Positions 5,144-6,168 of a stretch of DNA of 6,168 bases are shown here, in pieces. The number at the start of each line of letters is the position of its first letter. The first letter of the stretch is position 1. This DNA comes from Pseudomonadota bacterium (GTDB lineage Bacteria > Pseudomonadota > Alphaproteobacteria > Rhizobiales > Xanthobacteraceae): assembly GCA_023405565.1 (NCBI GenBank), contig JAEXXW010000002.1, positions 1 through 6,168 of the forward strand. Direction: 5' to 3'. The notes under the pieces were generated by a model. That model ran no database searches, had not been told where the DNA came from, and saw only the letters and a list, made by a program, of their open reading frames with translations. Made by a program: the position numbers and the translations under genes.

Positions 5144-5216
5144 TTGGAATCGAGGACTGCAGAATAGTCCAGTATTCGCGGATTCCAATATTTCAGAATC
5201 TCCCGGCATTATTGGA
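5144..5216. repeat. Nested and overlapping inverted repeats upstream of mucR
   Basis: Four exact inverted repeats share bases: TTGGAATC (5144-5151) with GATTCCAA (5181-5188); GGACT (5154-5158) with AGTCC (5166-5170); GAATA (5162-5166) with TATTC (5173-5177); and TCCAATA (5184-5190) with TATTGGA (5210-5216). Several cannot form at the same time. They surround the candidate mucR promoter and are suited to multi-site binding by an oligomeric regulator, MucR itself being the obvious candidate. Confidence 0.5.
5161..5188 (-). promoter_or_regulatory. Candidate mucR promoter
   Basis: Read on the minus strand, TTGGAA (5188-5183) and TATTCT (5166-5161) form a -35/-10 pair with a 16-base spacer. The implied transcript would start near 5153-5155, leaving a leader of about 32 bases before ATG 5121. 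Each hexamer has two mismatches to consensus, so the call is tentative. Inverted repeats overlap both boxes. Confidence 0.35.
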
Positions 5217-5233
5217 TGGGAGCCGGGCCCGAC

Positions 5234-5274
5234 AAAATGACAGGGCCCACGTGACGGAATGTCTCGCGGGCCCT
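5234..5274 (-). terminator. Likely intrinsic terminator after the 260-residue membrane-protein gene
   Basis: A long, nearly symmetrical hairpin: AGGGCCC (5242-5248), CG (5250-5251) and GAC (5253-5255) pair with GTC (5261-5263), CG (5265-5266) and GGGCCCT (5268-5274) around a GGAAT loop, with mismatches at 5249/5267 and 5252/5264. On the minus strand it is followed after four bases by only four Ts (5237-5234), so the U-tract is weak. It lies 53 bases past the stop of the upstream gene and before the mucR promoter, where a terminator is expected. Confidence 0.5.
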
Positions 5275-5326
5275 CGATCGACACCTGCTCGCAGGGTCCC
5301 GTGCTTCCAGATGCAGTCCGGGACGC

Positions 5327-6109
5327 TCAGGAGCTCTTTTCGAGATGATTGCGCAGCTCTTCGATGGAGCCGAACCGCACCACGCCTTGGGCCAGTTCCG
5401 CCTCGATCGAGCCGTCCGTGTAAAGGGTATAGGCCATACCATCAACAACGCCGGATTTAAGAATGCTCACGGACTCCGGCTTGGGCTGATCGACCGGGGC
5501 CTCTGGTGCCGCTTCGACGGCGGGCTCACGGCGGACAGGCGCGGCCGGTTTGCGGCCGCCGGGCCATCCTCCGCCAAATGAAGGTTCAGAACCGGCCGGC
5601 GGAGCAACCGGGCGGCGAAGCTCAGGCTTTGCCGGTTCGCCCGATGGACGAGGAGGACGCCAGCCGGCCGGCGCTGCAGGTTCGGCGGCAGGCGCGGCGA
5701 TACGGGCCGGCGCACGCGGCGACAGGGCAACCTCTTCGTGCTCCTGACCCGCGGCGGAAGCACGGGCCGGAGGCAGATCGAATTCGGCCCCTTGCAAACG
5801 CGGCTCGGGTGGACGCGGCGGCGCCTCGGGTCGCGGACGTGGAGAAGCAGCCACTGGCTGCGCGAATGGATCGGCGGCTGGAGCCATGGCGGCGGCAACC
5901 GGAGCATTGGCGATCTGGTCGGCAAGCCGGCTCAACTGCCCAACAACCCGGCTCAGCGCAAAAACAATAACACCGCCAGTGGCGGTGACAGTGCCAGCCA
6001 GAATGAGGGTATTACCCAAGCTGAACTCATTGATCGGTATGCCGAATCCGATCAGGATCGCGCCCAGTGCGGTCGCTAGAATTCCGACCAGCATCAACAC
6101 AAAAGACAT
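5327..6109 (-). CDS. Two-helix membrane protein with Pro/Ala-rich linker and conserved C-terminal domain, function unknown
   Basis: A 260-residue protein. Two membrane helices lie at about 3-23 (MLVGILATALGAILIGFGI) and 31-53 (LGNTLILAGTVTATGGVIVF). A short amphipathic stretch (VVGQLSRLADQIANAP) follows, then a long low-complexity linker at about 70-210 rich in Pro, Ala, Arg and Glu. The end is a compact domain at about 214-258: ILKSGVVDGMAYTLYTDGSIEAEL, then GVVRFGSIEELRNHLE. With two helices, both ends face the same side, probably the cytoplasm. I recall similar proteins in Bradyrhizobium, some annotated as membrane proteins without function; I cannot name the domain. ATG 6109 has a good Shine-Dalgarno, GAGGA, seven bases upstream (6121-6117). 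The gene is followed by a terminator-like hairpin, so it is probably a separate unit from mucR. Confidence 0.85.
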   Translation of the reverse strand: MSFVLMLVGILATALGAILIGFGIPINEFSLGNTLILAGTVTATGGVIVFALSRVVGQLSRLADQIANAPVAAAMAPAADPFAQPVAASPRPRPEAPPRPPEPRLQGAEFDLPPARASAAGQEHEEVALSPRAPARIAAPAAEPAAPAGWRPPRPSGEPAKPELRRPVAPPAGSEPSFGGGWPGGRKPAAPVRREPAVEAAPEAPVDQPKPESVSILKSGVVDGMAYTLYTDGSIEAELAQGVVRFGSIEELRNHLEKSS

Positions 6110-6168
6110 TACGTCGTCCTCAAGCCCCGCCGCATTTCTAACGAATTGTGACGTTCTTCCCGGCCCCG

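Larger units (their letters stand above)
5122..5326. other. Intergenic region upstream of mucR
   Basis: This 205-base gap holds, read along the minus strand, the hairpin that probably ends the 260-residue membrane-protein gene (5242-5274) and then the mucR promoter region with nested inverted repeats (5144-5216). GGGCCC occurs three times (5225-5230, 5243-5248, 5268-5273). Nearer the membrane-protein stop, GTCCCG (5296-5301) and CGGGAC (5319-5324) form a further 6-bp inverted repeat. No gene is seen in the gap. Confidence 0.7.

Noticed and set aside
4717..5460. 247-codon plus-strand frame antisense to mucR and its upstream region
   Set aside because: It mirrors the conserved mucR frame and crosses the promoter and terminator structures; the product has no recognisable features.
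1..6168. CRISPR array, insertion sequence, phage or toxin-antitoxin content
   Set aside because: No regularly spaced repeats, transposase or integrase motifs, terminal inverted repeats with target duplications, or small toxin-like gene pairs were seen. Codon and base use are uniform and gene identities are core-genome.

Overview
The window looks like a chromosomal segment of a GC-rich alphaproteobacterium of the Hyphomicrobiales, most likely the Nitrobacteraceae/Bradyrhizobiaceae (Bradyrhizobium, Rhodopseudomonas, Afipia and relatives). The evidence is a Ros/MucR regulator, a DUF5330 protein, a DUF6456 protein, a DivJ/PleC-type histidine kinase, and a leftmost membrane protein whose N-terminus resembles proteins of that family. 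No tRNA, rRNA, transposon, phage gene or CRISPR array is visible. The gene set looks like conserved core genome rather than an accessory island.

Layout: (i) 1-2199, minus strand: a six-helix membrane PAS histidine kinase, then an overlapping GTG-started membrane-anchored protein that runs off the left edge. (ii) 2200-2541: a divergent intergenic region with a CtrA-like site near the kinase start and a perfect 8-bp inverted repeat. (iii) 2542-3442, plus strand: a small DUF5330 membrane protein, then a SufE sulfur-acceptor protein. (iv) 3439-4604, minus strand: a two-gene unit of a stand-alone DnaA domain-IV-like DNA-binding protein and a DUF6456 protein, joined by an ATGA overlap. The DUF6456 stop codon overlaps the convergent sufE stop in a shared TTAA. 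(v) 4605-4719: an intergenic region with several dyads. (vi) 4720-5121, minus: MucR. (vii) 5122-5326: the mucR upstream region, with nested inverted repeats and a terminator-like hairpin. (viii) 5327-6109, minus: a two-helix membrane protein with a proline/alanine-rich linker and a compact conserved C-terminal domain.

How the genes may work together: three kinds of cell-cycle or global regulator lie within 5 kb. They are a DivJ/PleC/PdhS-type kinase (such kinases act on DivK and thereby on CtrA), a MucR repressor (MucR and CtrA control overlapping promoters in Caulobacter and Brucella), and a DnaA-domain-IV-like protein without ATPase. As I recall, mucR/ros lies a few genes from a divJ-type kinase in other Rhizobiales, which would make this a conserved neighbourhood. 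The direct functional links are inferred. The least explained parts are the DnaA-IV-like/DUF6456 gene pair with its upstream dyads, and the C-terminal domain of the 260-residue membrane protein.
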